NCBI RefSeq assembly: GCF_044359855.1 | Contig: NZ_CP132291.1 | Coordinates: forward strand, 1,550,001 to 1,614,000 | From: Rummeliibacillus pycnus_A | GTDB taxonomy: Bacteria > Bacillota > Bacilli > Bacillales_A > Planococcaceae | DNA length: 64,000 nucleotides | Direction: 5' to 3' | Shown: positions 8,083-18,054 of the stretch, in pieces | How positions within the stretch are numbered: position 1 is the first letter of the stretch | How the letters are laid out: each line of letters starts with the position of its first letter | The notes under the pieces: model-generated | Seen by the model: the letters and a program-made list of their open reading frames with translations, nothing else | The model's database searches: none | Told to the model about the DNA's origin: nothing | Position numbers and translations under genes: made by a program

Positions 8083-10398
8083 TTAGAATTGCTTGATCAT
8101 TATTTTTTCGGGTTTGCTATATACTGCGTAAACAGATGAGATTCGAATGAAGGTTTCAGTTGTATTGTAAAGTTGATTTGTTTTCAATAATTCCTTTTCT
8201 TCATCTGTTAATACATCTTTTATTTCATCGTATTGTTCTCCTGGTCCACTGTTTTTCCACGCAATAAATTGGATTGCTCGTCCAACATTTGTAAAAGTGT
8301 TATTTCGGATTTTCGGATTGATTGCACCGCTAGAAAGAATGCCTCTCTTTATTGGATCATTGACTGCTACATTTCGTATGTCATTCTTTTCAATCGTTGG
8401 TGTTTTCCAGTTCATCACTCGAATTGCATCATTACGCGTTGTATCAATGGTGTTACCACGAATCACAACATTTGTATGAAGATGCCCTCCTGAATACTTA
8501 TGAGTTCCAATAGCACGATCTAAATTCACAAATTTGTTGTTAATGATATTTACTCTATTGTTTGCCGTACAATCGAAATTACTCCATTTTGAACTCCAAC
8601 CAAGTGTTGTTTTGTCCGGTGTATCAATATTAATCGCTTCTTTAATGTAACGATCTGATGGTTTTGAATCAACAAATTGGCTGTTTGTAATTGTTACGTC
8701 TTCAGATGCATCCATTTCGATAAAATGTCCTGCATTCATATTCCGGAATTGAATATTGGATATAAGGACATTTTTGTTATGTCCCATAATGATTGCAAAG
8801 CTACTCAATTTATAATTTAAATTGAAGATAACTTTACCTTTTCCAATAAAACTGATATTTTTTTCTCCTCCGTAACCACTAACAACTCGTTCTTTTTTGG
8901 AAAATGATGGACGGATTAATTGGAAAATGGAGCTAGATGGATCCATAGAAGGTGTACCTGTATCATCACCTTTGAAAATTTCTGTTCCATCTTCAAACTC
9001 TAAAGTAACGTTTGAAGGTACGTATAATACATTTGATATTGTATACACACCTTTGGTAAAAATAATTTTACCCCCGCCTTGTTTTTCAAGTTGTTCCATG
9101 TAAGAGCGTAATGCATAGTATTGCTTTGTTTGAGGCGTATAAGATGCACGTAGAAGGTATTCTTTATTAAGGGTGACTGATTCTGGTGTTACTTTATATT
9201 CCTCTTTTCCAAGATCATTCATATCAGTGAATTCAATTTTCTCAACAGGTTCAGCAGCTTTGTTTTCTATATGCATAAAGTATTCCTGTAAGTCTTTACC
9301 TTCATTTGATGCCAGTGCTTTTTTTACGCCTAATGTAACTGTATTTTCATTAAAAGGCTCGTTTGAACCAGTTTGTGCAGCCAATAAAACGGCATAATTC
9401 ATATCCTTAAATTGGTTATGTTGAATAATTGGCTTATACGTACCTTTCACATAGATACCATAGTCACTACTTACAGATTCAATTTTGTTATTTTCAACTG
9501 TTGGTTGCTTCCAATTTTTCATAACGATCGCATTTGATTCAGTGTTTTTTATGCTATTATTCAATATCTTCACTTTTGATTGGTATGTGTCAACAGTGAA
9601 ATTATTTGAACTTATGGCTTCAAATACTCCATCAAATTTATTTTTTTCAATCAATACTTGTGAATTCGGGGTTTCATCGTACATACTCCAATTCACTTTG
9701 TAAGTACCATATGAAAAATCAGCAGTTTCAATACTTATTGAAGGTTTTGAGAGAGAGGTTTCATTTGTAAAACTGTTATTTTGGATTTTAGTATTTTGCG
9801 TTGCAACTAGTTGAATAAAGTAACCATCATTTGCATTTTTGAACTGAATATTACTAATGGTTAGATTATTATTGTGTCCAGTTATGATCCCGTTTACTTT
9901 TTCGTTTTCTTTTAAATCGATCGTTGCTTTTCCGTTACTTGTGATTGTCACATTTTTGGAACCACTATAGCCATCCATCATATCTCCATTCTTTGCGATA
10001 CTAGGTGCTACAAGTTGAAACATTGATTTTGAGGCAATTAATTCATTACCTGTGTCCATACTTTTTTCTAAAATTACACCATCATTTAATTGAATGGTGA
10101 CATTTGAAGGTACAAATAATGTATTGGTTATCAAATACGTACCCTTTTTTAAAATAAGAGTACCACCACCATCCCTCTCCATTTTTTCTAGGTATGATCT
10201 TATCGTGTAATAATTTTTAGTTTCAGATGAATAAGTCATATAATTTTTCATCTTTTGATTTATAGGCGTAGTGTTTGTTGAAATAGTATAGGTTCCTTGC
10301 TTTGCAGATGCATGCAATAATGGATCTTTAATTGCCAATAAACTAAATAAAATTGTAAGAGCTACTATGTAGGTGCATATTTCACCAAATTTTCTCAT
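8083..10398 (-). CDS. Secreted right-handed beta-helix protein with two tandem homologous halves
   Basis: A 771-residue exported protein. Residues 1-32 form a signal peptide (basic MRK start, hydrophobic core, ASA cleavage region). Two homologous units start near residues 63 and 427, each opening with YY-(T/A)-(I/L)-RSY-(L/M)-E and followed by GGG-(T/K)-(L/I), G-T/V-Y, (L/V)PSNVT, a glycine-rich GYSG/GYGG and GHN-K/N-N segment, then parallel beta-helix rungs (N-x-F/I repeats). This is the pectate-lyase/periplasmic-copper-binding superfamily fold. No catalytic set is identifiable, so polysaccharide binding or cleavage is only a suggestion. It has no sortase motif. The unit period is about 364 residues, evidence of internal duplication. 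It interrupts the usual pepV-dat adjacency. Confidence 0.85.
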   Translation of the reverse strand: MRKFGEICTYIVALTILFSLLAIKDPLLHASAKQGTYTISTNTTPINQKMKNYMTYSSETKNYYTIRSYLEKMERDGGGTLILKKGTYLITNTLFVPSNVTIQLNDGVILEKSMDTGNELIASKSMFQLVAPSIAKNGDMMDGYSGSKNVTITSNGKATIDLKENEKVNGIITGHNNNLTISNIQFKNANDGYFIQLVATQNTKIQNNSFTNETSLSKPSISIETADFSYGTYKVNWSMYDETPNSQVLIEKNKFDGVFEAISSNNFTVDTYQSKVKILNNSIKNTESNAIVMKNWKQPTVENNKIESVSSDYGIYVKGTYKPIIQHNQFKDMNYAVLLAAQTGSNEPFNENTVTLGVKKALASNEGKDLQEYFMHIENKAAEPVEKIEFTDMNDLGKEEYKVTPESVTLNKEYLLRASYTPQTKQYYALRSYMEQLEKQGGGKIIFTKGVYTISNVLYVPSNVTLEFEDGTEIFKGDDTGTPSMDPSSSIFQLIRPSFSKKERVVSGYGGEKNISFIGKGKVIFNLNYKLSSFAIIMGHNKNVLISNIQFRNMNAGHFIEMDASEDVTITNSQFVDSKPSDRYIKEAINIDTPDKTTLGWSSKWSNFDCTANNRVNIINNKFVNLDRAIGTHKYSGGHLHTNVVIRGNTIDTTRNDAIRVMNWKTPTIEKNDIRNVAVNDPIKRGILSSGAINPKIRNNTFTNVGRAIQFIAWKNSGPGEQYDEIKDVLTDEEKELLKTNQLYNTTETFIRISSVYAVYSKPEKIMIKQF

Positions 10399-10499
10399 GC
10401 GTCGGTCACTCCTCTTCTGGAAATTTTATTGAAATTATTAGTAGTAATAATTTTTACTTTATTTTCTTGTTGGAATGAAAGAATTTCAAAATCCTGTGA

Positions 10500-11095
10500 T
10501 TTATGTTGCTGTATTTATAACAGGTAAGTATTTTTTTAGCATTCGTATAGTTACCAAATGATTCGTTGTAATACGTATAAAATTTAAACCAACTCGACTT
10601 ACATTAGAAAATGGATTATGTTCAATAATAGTATTGGACCAATTTTCATCACCCTGATTGCAGTAGAACGCATAATTTTAATCGTAGTATTTCGAATAAT
10701 TACTTTGTTGTGTAGTTTTTCCCCAGAATATTTGTGCGTTCAAACTGATCTATCTAGTTCGTTAAACGTATTATTTGCTATTAGCACATTGTTATTCGGT
10801 TGGTTATCAAATTTGCTACGCACTTGATTGTGACGCCATCTTCAAGTTGAATGATTATATTCGATGGCACATATAATGCATTGCTAGCGATTTATGACCT
10901 TGTTTAATATCAACTTACCTTCTCTTGTTTTCTCTAGCTTTTCAAGATACGATATACGATCGTAACATATAGTACTTAGTTTTACTTGCTATGTAGGATT
11001 TTTCTTTTGCCCGTGCTAAAGATTGGAGAAATGCTAATCAGCACAAAGGATGCTAATGCAAGTACAACAATCCATATGTTTTTTGTGTTGTTCAC
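10500..11095 (-). pseudogene. Decayed paralogue of the beta-helix gene
   Basis: Reading the minus strand from a GTG at 11095 gives a signal-peptide-like start (NIWIVVLALASFVLIS). After frame changes come RISYLEKLEKTREGKLIL and SNALYVPSNIIIQLEDGV, matching the first rungs of the neighbouring protein. After a large deletion come NTFNELDRSV, THKYSGE and RSTAIRVM, matching the later rungs of its second unit (KFVNLDRAIGTHKYSGG, RNDAIRVMNW). Several stops and frameshifts break it. It therefore was a third copy of the same protein, now dead. The 3' boundary is approximate. Confidence 0.8.
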
Positions 11096-11167
11096 CTTCT
11101 ATTCCTTTCTGATTATTTTCGTAACGAAAATGCATGAAAAACTGCTGTAAGCTTAACAGTGCCTAAA

Positions 11168-11202
11168 TCAAAAAGCCCCCATATAATAATTTCATGGGGG
11201 CT
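11168..11202 (-). terminator. Terminator of pepV
   Basis: A perfect 9-bp GC-rich stem (11174-11182 and 11194-11202) followed on the minus strand by TTTTTGATTT, about 50 bases past the pepV stop. Confidence 0.88.
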
Positions 11203-11249
11203 GATACTCCTATATTACCAATTTTTAGTTGTTTCTTAAAGGGTAATTT

Positions 11250-12644
11250 TTATTTTTTTGTACCTAATTCGACAATTGCGTCAGCATAAATAGCTGCAGC
11301 TTTAACTAAGTTTTCAACAACAACATATTCGTCCGCTTGGTGAGCTAGGTCTGGTTCACCTGGGAATAACATACCAAATGCAACACCTGTTGGTAATTCA
11401 CGAGCATAAGTACCGCCACCGATAGATAAAAGCTCTGCTTTTTCTCCTGTATTACGTTCATAAACTTTAGAAAGTTTTTGTATTAATTCTTCTTCTGGAT
11501 CAACATAGTGAGGTTTAGAATCATCCACTACATCAAGTGCAAAGCCAAGTTTTGCTACAGCTAATCCAGCAGCAGTAATTTTTTCTTCGTATGGATATGA
11601 TACTGAATAACGCATACTCACATCGATTTGTCCGCCTTTGCCTTCCTCAAATGAAACGACGCCAGCATTTAATGTAGTATCGCCTGAAATTTCATCCGAA
11701 AATGCTAAATCTAGTGCATGACCACGAGTTTCATTCGCAAAACCAGTTACCAAGAATTGAGTAAATTCTTTAGATTGTGCAGTTGTGAAGACAGTGTTCA
11801 AGTATTGAGCTAGTTTTACAGCTGCATTAATCCCTGCATTTGGTTCCATTGCATGTGCAGAACGTCCTTTAATAGATAGTTTATAACCGTTTGCATTATC
11901 TTCAATAGTACCTTCTAATTCAGCTACTTTTAAGTATGCTTTAAATGTCACTTCAAATTCTTCTGGAACATTACGTACGATTGCTTCAGCAAAATCAGGT
12001 ACCATGTTGATACGATGTCCTGCGTTGAATGATACTAATTGTTCGTTTTCTGGGGATTTTGCTTGTTGGCGGAATGAAAGTTCAGCAATTCCTTTTTCCG
12101 CATTAATAATCGGGAAGTCTGCATCTGGAGCAAATCCTAGTGTTGGCATTTCTTCTTTTTCAACATAACATTTAACACAACGGAAGCCACTTTCTTCATC
12201 TGAACCGATAATCATACGTACTCTTCGATCTAATTTGATACCTGCATCTTTAACCATCTTCATTGCTAACCATGCGGCCATTGTTGGCCCTTTATCATCG
12301 ATAGAACCACGGCCGAATAATTTGCCATCTTCTACGACAGCGCCAAATGGTGGGTGAACCCAGTCACTACCAGCTGGGACAACATCTACGTGACAAAGGA
12401 TTCCTACTAATTCTTCTCCTTCACCCATTTCGATATATCCAACCATATTATCGATTATCTTTGTTTTTAATCCTTGGTCTTTACCTTGTTGAAGCATCCA
12501 ATCTAAAGCTTTTTTAGGCCCCTCACCAAATGGAGCATCGACAGAAGCTGTGCTTTCATCTAACACACTATTAATTTGTACTAATTCTTGTAAGTTGCCG
12601 ATTAACTCATCTTGGCGTTCTTGGGCTTGTTTCATCCAATCCAT
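11250..12644 (-). CDS. pepV: Xaa-His-type dipeptidase PepV
   Basis: A 464-residue cytosolic M20 zinc dipeptidase. Metal and catalytic segments: LCHVDVVPAG, GRGSIDDKGPTMAAW (bridging Asp), and GSDEESGF with the general-base glutamate, then a dimerisation insert and a C-terminal HQADE. Length is typical for PepV. A start with AAGGAGG-type ribosome-binding site is seen. The family cleaves short peptides and can influence cell-wall dipeptide pools, which fits its normal pairing with dat. Confidence 0.95.
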   Translation of the reverse strand: MDWMKQAQERQDELIGNLQELVQINSVLDESTASVDAPFGEGPKKALDWMLQQGKDQGLKTKIIDNMVGYIEMGEGEELVGILCHVDVVPAGSDWVHPPFGAVVEDGKLFGRGSIDDKGPTMAAWLAMKMVKDAGIKLDRRVRMIIGSDEESGFRCVKCYVEKEEMPTLGFAPDADFPIINAEKGIAELSFRQQAKSPENEQLVSFNAGHRINMVPDFAEAIVRNVPEEFEVTFKAYLKVAELEGTIEDNANGYKLSIKGRSAHAMEPNAGINAAVKLAQYLNTVFTTAQSKEFTQFLVTGFANETRGHALDLAFSDEISGDTTLNAGVVSFEEGKGGQIDVSMRYSVSYPYEEKITAAGLAVAKLGFALDVVDDSKPHYVDPEEELIQKLSKVYERNTGEKAELLSIGGGTYARELPTGVAFGMLFPGEPDLAHQADEYVVVENLVKAAAIYADAIVELGTKK

Positions 12645-12806
12645 ATTCTAAATTCCTCCTTAATAAATCTACTTATTATTTTACACCCTTTCCTACTTTT
12701 CACATAGAAATACCAAAAACACGTACATTAACTATATATTGATTATTTATCGTTCGCTTTTAAATGTAAACATATTGTTACAATCGTAAAAAGACGAACA
12801 AAAGTA

Positions 12807-12835
12807 TGGAAATTCTAGAGCACTTTCGCTATAAT
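12807..12835 (+). promoter_or_regulatory. Candidate sigma-A promoter for ytzE
   Basis: -35 TGGAAA (12807-12812), 17-base spacer, perfect -10 TATAAT (12830-12835), about 140 bases before the ytzE start. The long leader has no recognised riboswitch. The rest of the 12645-12973 gap shows nothing else I can name. Confidence 0.6.
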
Positions 12836-12973
12836 AGAATTGTCAGATAATAAAAGTCTGCCAAACAAAATTGAAAAGGGGATGTCTAAGGCAAACTAAA
12901 TTAGGAGCCTGAATACCTCGCAATTATTGTCGTCCGCTAGTCTTGAGAAATAAGATGAAGGAGTGGTTCACCA

Positions 12974-13195
12974 ATGAAACCAACCACTGATCGGATGCTC
13001 AATCGAATAAAAGATGTGTATATGTACATTCATAGTAATGGGATTGTTACTACGCAAGATTTAGTCGATGAATTCGGCATCACTCCTCGCACCATTCAAA
13101 GAGATTTGAATGTGTTAGCCTTTAACGATTTGGTCGAAAGTCCAAGTCGGGGCAAATGGACAACGACGCGTAAGAAAGTGAAAATGACATCATAG
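12974..13195 (+). CDS. ytzE: Short DeoR-type helix-turn-helix regulator YtzE
   Basis: A 73-residue protein made of only the DNA-binding domain of the DeoR family: IHSNGIVTTQDLVDEFGI is the helix-turn-helix, followed by TPRTIQRDLNVL and a winged SPSRGKW. It lacks any sugar-binding domain and is the normal length for YtzE of bacilli. Ribosome-binding site GAAGGAG. It is flanked by its own promoter and terminator. The target is unknown. Confidence 0.9.
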   Translation: MKPTTDRMLNRIKDVYMYIHSNGIVTTQDLVDEFGITPRTIQRDLNVLAFNDLVESPSRGKWTTTRKKVKMTS

Positions 13196-13308
13196 AAAGG
13201 TTCAACGAGTTGGATCTCACGCTTTTCGTTGAATGGACGATCACCTCGCCATATGCTGGTGGCAACTTCGTCTAAACATGTTAATACACAAATTATGAAA
13301 GATATAAA

Positions 13309-13349
13309 AAAGAATGACCATGCTGCGTCGCTTGGTCATTCTTTTTGTT
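13309..13349 (+). terminator. Terminator of ytzE
   Basis: A perfect 12-bp stem (13309-13320 and 13333-13344) followed by TTTTTGTTTT-type tail on the plus strand. Confidence 0.88.
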
Positions 13350-13382
13350 TTATCTTGCAGTAAGACTCCCACTAATTGAAGT

Positions 13383-14087
13383 TTACTTTATATTTTCAAT
13401 TTCATTAGATGATAATTCTCGATATTCACCTAGCTTTAAGTTCTCATCTAGCTGTAAGTTCCCCATCGATAAACGTTTCAAATACGTTACCTTTTTGCCC
13501 ACTGATTCGAACATTCTTTTAACTTGATGAAATTTCCCTTCTGAAATCATTAACTCTATTTCAGATGTTTCGCCTGATTTTAAGATTGTTAGTTTACCAG
13601 GTTTCGTGTGATAACCATCGTCCAAAATAACACCATGATTAAATGCTTCAATATCTTCTTCCGTTACCCTACCATCAATCTTCGCATAATAGACTTTTGG
13701 TACATGCTTCTTCGGTGATAACAAATTATGTGCTAACACACCGTCGTTTGTAATAAGTAAGAACCCTTCTGTATCTTTGTCTAATCGACCTACAGGAAAC
13801 GGCTCAAAATGTGCATGGAAGGGATCAAGTAAATCAATCACTGTTTGATCATGCAAATCTTCTGTCGCCGAAATGACACCCGCAGGTTTGTTCATCATTA
13901 AATAGATGAATTCTTGATAATGGACTCTTTCACCTAGAACGGTGACATTTTGTTTTTCTGGATCAACATGAAGAGATACGTCTTTAACGATTACGCCATC
14001 TACAGAAACAGCTTTCATCTTCAAAAGTTGCTTAACTTCTTTACGTGAACCATACCCCATATTGGATAACAATTTATCTAAGCGCAT
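13383..14087 (-). CDS. ytzG: RsuA-family pseudouridine synthase
   Basis: A 234-residue enzyme with an N-terminal S4 RNA-binding domain (MRLDKLLSNMGYGSRKEV) and a catalytic domain with GRLDKDTEGFLLITNDG, where D is the catalytic aspartate. It makes a single pseudouridine in rRNA, probably 16S as in RsuA. The start at 14087 follows AAGGGAGG. It lies 13 bases after murJ on the same strand, the same pair as ytgP-ytzG in B. subtilis, and is likely co-transcribed. Confidence 0.92.
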   Translation of the reverse strand: MRLDKLLSNMGYGSRKEVKQLLKMKAVSVDGVIVKDVSLHVDPEKQNVTVLGERVHYQEFIYLMMNKPAGVISATEDLHDQTVIDLLDPFHAHFEPFPVGRLDKDTEGFLLITNDGVLAHNLLSPKKHVPKVYYAKIDGRVTEEDIEAFNHGVILDDGYHTKPGKLTILKSGETSEIELMISEGKFHQVKRMFESVGKKVTYLKRLSMGNLQLDENLKLGEYRELSSNEIENIK

Positions 14088-14100
14088 AGAATCCTCCCTT

Positions 14101-15711
14101 CTACAAGCCAAATTTACTTGCAATTTTTTCAATCTTTGAGCCTAACAGTTTTTGAGCAAGTCCAATTCGGAATGATAAGAAAGCATAAACTGCAACACCA
14201 ACTGAAATACAAACAACCATATAAAAAAGTGCAAGTATTTTAGAATGTGCAGGTCCGAACATCATCACTAATCCTTTATGTGCCACAATAACAAAAGCAG
14301 CCATTATAATCGTCAAAGCTATGATTAGAAGTGACCGTCTAATCACCAATTGGGATTTATAATTTAGCGCCTTTTTCAAGACAAACATATTAATGATGAT
14401 TGAAATAGCGTAACCAATTGTTGTTGCTAAAATGGCACCCTTTGTTTGAAAAGCTTCTACCAAAGGAATATTAATCGCTAATTTTACTAAAATACCTGTT
14501 AATAGACTGAATACAATCCATTTTTGATAATCAATACCTTGCAATAAGGCTGCCGTTACTTGGAAGAATGCAAACAGAATAGCTACTGGTGCATATGTCG
14601 CCAAAATACTTGAGCCCATTGCACTTTCTGAATAGAGTAAATGGTAAATATCTGTTGATAAAAGTGAAATTCCCACAACTGCCGGTAACGTGATAAACAA
14701 TAGAATTTGATATGTTTTATCCATAGCATTAATCAATGCACCATGTTGCTTTTTCGTATAATAGTTTGTAATGGCAGGTACAAGTGCCATTGAAAATCCT
14801 GTCGCAAGCATCACAGGAATGATCACTATTTTCTGTGTAGTGAAGTTCAACATACCAAGATAATCATCAGAAACTTTTGCTAATCCGATGTTAGACATCG
14901 CTGTATTAAATGTTAACATGTCTACTAATTGAAATAATGGATTCGCAATCCCTACAAATACATAAGGGATTGAATACGTAATGACTTCTTTATAGATACT
15001 CTTATACGATAGTTGCCCAGATGATACACTATTTTGCAGCTTTAGGTTAAATTCTGGCTGCAGTTTTCGCCAGTAATACCAAAGGGATATCAACCCTGCT
15101 ACACCACCGATAAATGCCGAGAATACTGCAAATGAAATGGCTGTTTGAGCTGTACCATTAAAGACACGCATTACTAAGAAAGAACCTATTAGTAAGACAA
15201 TAATACGAATAATTTGCTCTACTAATTGTGAAATAGCTGTTGGCTCCATATGATCATAGCCTTGGAAAAATCCGCGAACTAAGCTCATAAAAGGTACAAC
15301 AATTAATGCAAAACTTACCCACCGAATAACACTAGCAATTTGTGATACAGTAAAAGCTTGCTCTTTATCTGTAATAACTAAATGCGCAATCGGGTCTGCC
15401 AAAAGAAACAACACTAAAAAAGATAAAAAACCGGTAATTGTCATAATAAGCAAACCAGAACGTACAAGTTTACGTCCAGATTCATAATCACCGAGACTGT
15501 TATATTTTGCTACAAACTTTGATACCGCAATCGGTGCACCAGAGATGGCTACCGATAGCATAATCGTATATGGAACATAGGCATACGAATATAACGCCAC
15601 GTTTTCTTGCCCAATGATGGCATAAAACGGGAATATGTAAACGAGGCCAAGTACTTTCGATAAAAACATGCCAACTGTTAGTATGGCAGTCCCTTTCATT
15701 AAAGATGACAT
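14101..15711 (-). CDS. murJ: Lipid II flippase MurJ (YtgP type)
   Basis: A 536-residue polytopic membrane protein of the MOP exporter superfamily with about 14 hydrophobic segments. The start MSSLMKGTAILTVGMFLSK and GLVYIFPFYAIIG are typical of YtgP, which moves the peptidoglycan precursor lipid II across the membrane in B. subtilis. It is the first gene of a two-gene unit with ytzG and is divergent from ytfP. Confidence 0.9.
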   Translation of the reverse strand: MSSLMKGTAILTVGMFLSKVLGLVYIFPFYAIIGQENVALYSYAYVPYTIMLSVAISGAPIAVSKFVAKYNSLGDYESGRKLVRSGLLIMTITGFLSFLVLFLLADPIAHLVITDKEQAFTVSQIASVIRWVSFALIVVPFMSLVRGFFQGYDHMEPTAISQLVEQIIRIIVLLIGSFLVMRVFNGTAQTAISFAVFSAFIGGVAGLISLWYYWRKLQPEFNLKLQNSVSSGQLSYKSIYKEVITYSIPYVFVGIANPLFQLVDMLTFNTAMSNIGLAKVSDDYLGMLNFTTQKIVIIPVMLATGFSMALVPAITNYYTKKQHGALINAMDKTYQILLFITLPAVVGISLLSTDIYHLLYSESAMGSSILATYAPVAILFAFFQVTAALLQGIDYQKWIVFSLLTGILVKLAINIPLVEAFQTKGAILATTIGYAISIIINMFVLKKALNYKSQLVIRRSLLIIALTIIMAAFVIVAHKGLVMMFGPAHSKILALFYMVVCISVGVAVYAFLSFRIGLAQKLLGSKIEKIASKFGL

Positions 15712-15838
15712 AATACCCTTCCAATCCTTCCAAATCTAATAAAACTAATTTTTAGTTTACAACTCGTCGTTCAATTACTCAAATAGTTTCTGTACTTCGT
15801 GTATAATAAATTTAAAAACAGAAAGTGAGTTCCCCTAA

Positions 15839-17107
15839 ATGTATGATGTAATCGTCATCGGCGGTGGTCCGTCCGGTCTAATGGCCGCAATCGCTGCTGG
15901 TACTGCAAAAAAGAAAGTCCTGCTTCTAGAGAAAGGGCAGAAATTAGGTCGCAAATTAGCAATTTCCGGAGGTGGACGCTGTAATGTTACAAATCGTCTA
16001 CCAATTGATGAAATTGTCAAACATATACCTGGAAATGGTCGCTTTTTATATAGTCCTTTCACGGTTTATAATAATGAAGATATTATCACCTTTTTTGAAG
16101 GTCTGGGTGTTGCATTAAAAGAAGAAGATCATGGTCGCATGTTTCCCGTCTCAAATCGCGCACAAGATGTTGTGGATGCAATGCTACGTGAGCTTGATCG
16201 TTTAAAAGTAGAAATTCGCCAAAACACCCCTGTCGCTAAATTACTAATGAATGAAGAGAAAATCATAGGCGTTCGTCTAAATGATGGAAATGAAATCAAA
16301 GCGGGTGCTGTCGTAGTCGCAGTTGGTGGTAAAGCAGTTCCTCAAACAGGATCTACAGGTGATGGCTACCCTTGGGCTGAAAAAGCTGGACATACGATTA
16401 CGGAACTTTTCCCAACCGAGGTTCCGTTACTTTCAAATGAGACGTTTATTCAACGCAAAGAGTTGCAAGGTTTAGCACTTCGAGATGCAGAAGTTTCAGT
16501 TCTAAATAAAAAAGGGAAAACAATCATCACTCATAAAATGGATATGCTATTCACACACTTTGGTTTGAGTGGCCCAGGAGTTTTGCGTTGTAGTCAATTC
16601 GTCGTAAAAGAGATGAAGAAAAACGGTGGCAACCCTGTAACTGTTCGAATTCAAGCATTAACAGATTATAATCCTGAATCTGCTTTCCAATTGATTTTCA
16701 AAATGGCAAAAGAGGAACCAAAAAAAGCTTTAAAAAATGTTTGGAAAGGGATTGTTCCTGAACGCTGGCTTCTATTCTTAATGGCTAGAGCTGATCTCGA
16801 AGAATCTCTGACAGGTGCAGACCTTTCAGCTGAAAAAGCACGTCATCTTGCAGTTGACCTCGTCGGTTTTGAAATGAAAGTAAACGGAACTCAACCACTT
16901 GAAAAAGCATTCGTCACAGGTGGTGGTGTTTCCATCAAAGAAATCGAACCAAAAACCATGGCCTCTAAAAAGAAAACCGGACTATATTTCTGCGGTGAAA
17001 TTTTAGATATACATGGTTATACAGGGGGCTATAATATCACTTCTGCACTCGTCACAGGACGAATTGCAGGGATGAACGCTGCAGAAAACATCGGTAGTGA
17101 CAAATAG
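15839..17107 (+). CDS. ytfP: FAD-dependent oxidoreductase, HI0933/YtfP family
   Basis: A 422-residue flavoprotein. The N-terminal Rossmann motif VIGGGPSGLMAAIAAG (residues 6-21), ISGGGRCNVTN, and the C-terminal VTGGGVSIKEI and CGEILDIHGYTGGYN segments define the family (also called BaiN-like). The physiological substrate is unknown. The ATG has only a weak ribosome-binding site. Divergent from murJ, as in B. subtilis. Confidence 0.9.
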   Translation: MYDVIVIGGGPSGLMAAIAAGTAKKKVLLLEKGQKLGRKLAISGGGRCNVTNRLPIDEIVKHIPGNGRFLYSPFTVYNNEDIITFFEGLGVALKEEDHGRMFPVSNRAQDVVDAMLRELDRLKVEIRQNTPVAKLLMNEEKIIGVRLNDGNEIKAGAVVVAVGGKAVPQTGSTGDGYPWAEKAGHTITELFPTEVPLLSNETFIQRKELQGLALRDAEVSVLNKKGKTIITHKMDMLFTHFGLSGPGVLRCSQFVVKEMKKNGGNPVTVRIQALTDYNPESAFQLIFKMAKEEPKKALKNVWKGIVPERWLLFLMARADLEESLTGADLSAEKARHLAVDLVGFEMKVNGTQPLEKAFVTGGGVSIKEIEPKTMASKKKTGLYFCGEILDIHGYTGGYNITSALVTGRIAGMNAAENIGSDK

Positions 17108-17166
17108 TAGAATGATGTTGTCCAATAAGTATAATTTAATAAAAAATGTTGTTATTTAATTAGTTG

Positions 17167-17208
17167 AAAAATTGCTCTTCCCCATTTTGTGAAGAGCAAT
17201 TTTTCTTT
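17167..17208. terminator. Bidirectional terminator between ytfP and the GrpB-family gene
   Basis: Stem arms 17167-17180 and 17191-17204 with a 10-nt loop and T-runs on both sides. The gene pair is convergent, so it can serve both. Confidence 0.88.
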
Positions 17209-17249
17209 AAATTTTATGAGAACTATTTAATTTTAAATAAATGAAACCA

Positions 17250-17277
17250 AAAATTGATTTATGAAATTGATTCAAAT
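17250..17277. repeat. Terminal fragment of repeat R2
   Basis: TTATGAAATTGATTCA is identical to the right end of R2 copies elsewhere in the window. Only about 25 bases are recognisable. Confidence 0.35.
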
Positions 17278-17288
17278 AACAAAAAACG

Positions 17289-17807
17289 TTAATATTTTTC
17301 TTGCATAGCCTTTTGAAGAATTCGTGCAATAAATGGCTCTTTTTTCTGTGTATATGTAGGTCTATCAAATTGATACTTTTTTGCAAGTTCTGTTTTTAAC
17401 AATGCATATTCCTCTGCTACTTTAGGGTGCATCCTAAGATAATCGCGAAACATTATTTTAGTATTCCATTCTTCACCCTTATATACACAGATGTGCAAAT
17501 GGCAAGATCCTTTTCCCCATATACCTTTTCTGAAAAATTTCCTACCTTTTAACTCTGGCTTATGAACATATTCATATTCAATTTCCTTTAAGGACTCCGC
17601 AAATATCGTAATTTCTTCTAAATTTTGAACACCAACTAAAATATCAATAATTGGTTTTGCTTTTAGTCCCTTTACAGATGTACTTCCAATATGTTCAATT
17701 CCAATCATTTTGTCCCCTAAAGCATATTTGATTTTGCTTTTCTCATCATTAAATTTTACACTCCAATTAGCGTCATAGTCTTGAAGCTTTACAATAGTCT
17801 TTGTCAT
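17289..17807 (-). CDS. GrpB family protein (UPF0157, nucleotidyltransferase fold)
   Basis: A 172-residue cytosolic protein. The GIEHIGSTSVKGLKAKPIIDI segment, with G-S/T and the D-I-L-V acidic strand, and CHLHICVY are family hallmarks. The fold is that of nucleotidyltransferases, but no biochemical role is established. Good GGAGTGAG ribosome-binding site. Stand-alone gene. Confidence 0.85.
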   Translation of the reverse strand: MTKTIVKLQDYDANWSVKFNDEKSKIKYALGDKMIGIEHIGSTSVKGLKAKPIIDILVGVQNLEEITIFAESLKEIEYEYVHKPELKGRKFFRKGIWGKGSCHLHICVYKGEEWNTKIMFRDYLRMHPKVAEEYALLKTELAKKYQFDRPTYTQKKEPFIARILQKAMQEKY

Positions 17808-18054
17808 GACCGCTCACTCCAATTCATTGATAATAAAATGCATTAATTAACCCCTTCCATTATTATACCAATTTAATTCAATATATTTGTATTCCACCAA
17901 GACTTATCACCAAAAAATATGAAAAATCTTCCACTTCCTTTATCATTAATTAAAGCATATTATAATAATAGAATGTTATTTATGCTATATTATTACTATT
18001 TTCAGAAAGACGGTACTATCTTAAATGTAATAATAGCTGGTCGAGGTGTGGGTA

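Noticed and set aside
10618..10827. Plus-strand frame in the pepV-dat gap
   Set aside because: It is antisense to the decayed beta-helix paralogue, whose minus-strand similarity explains the region.
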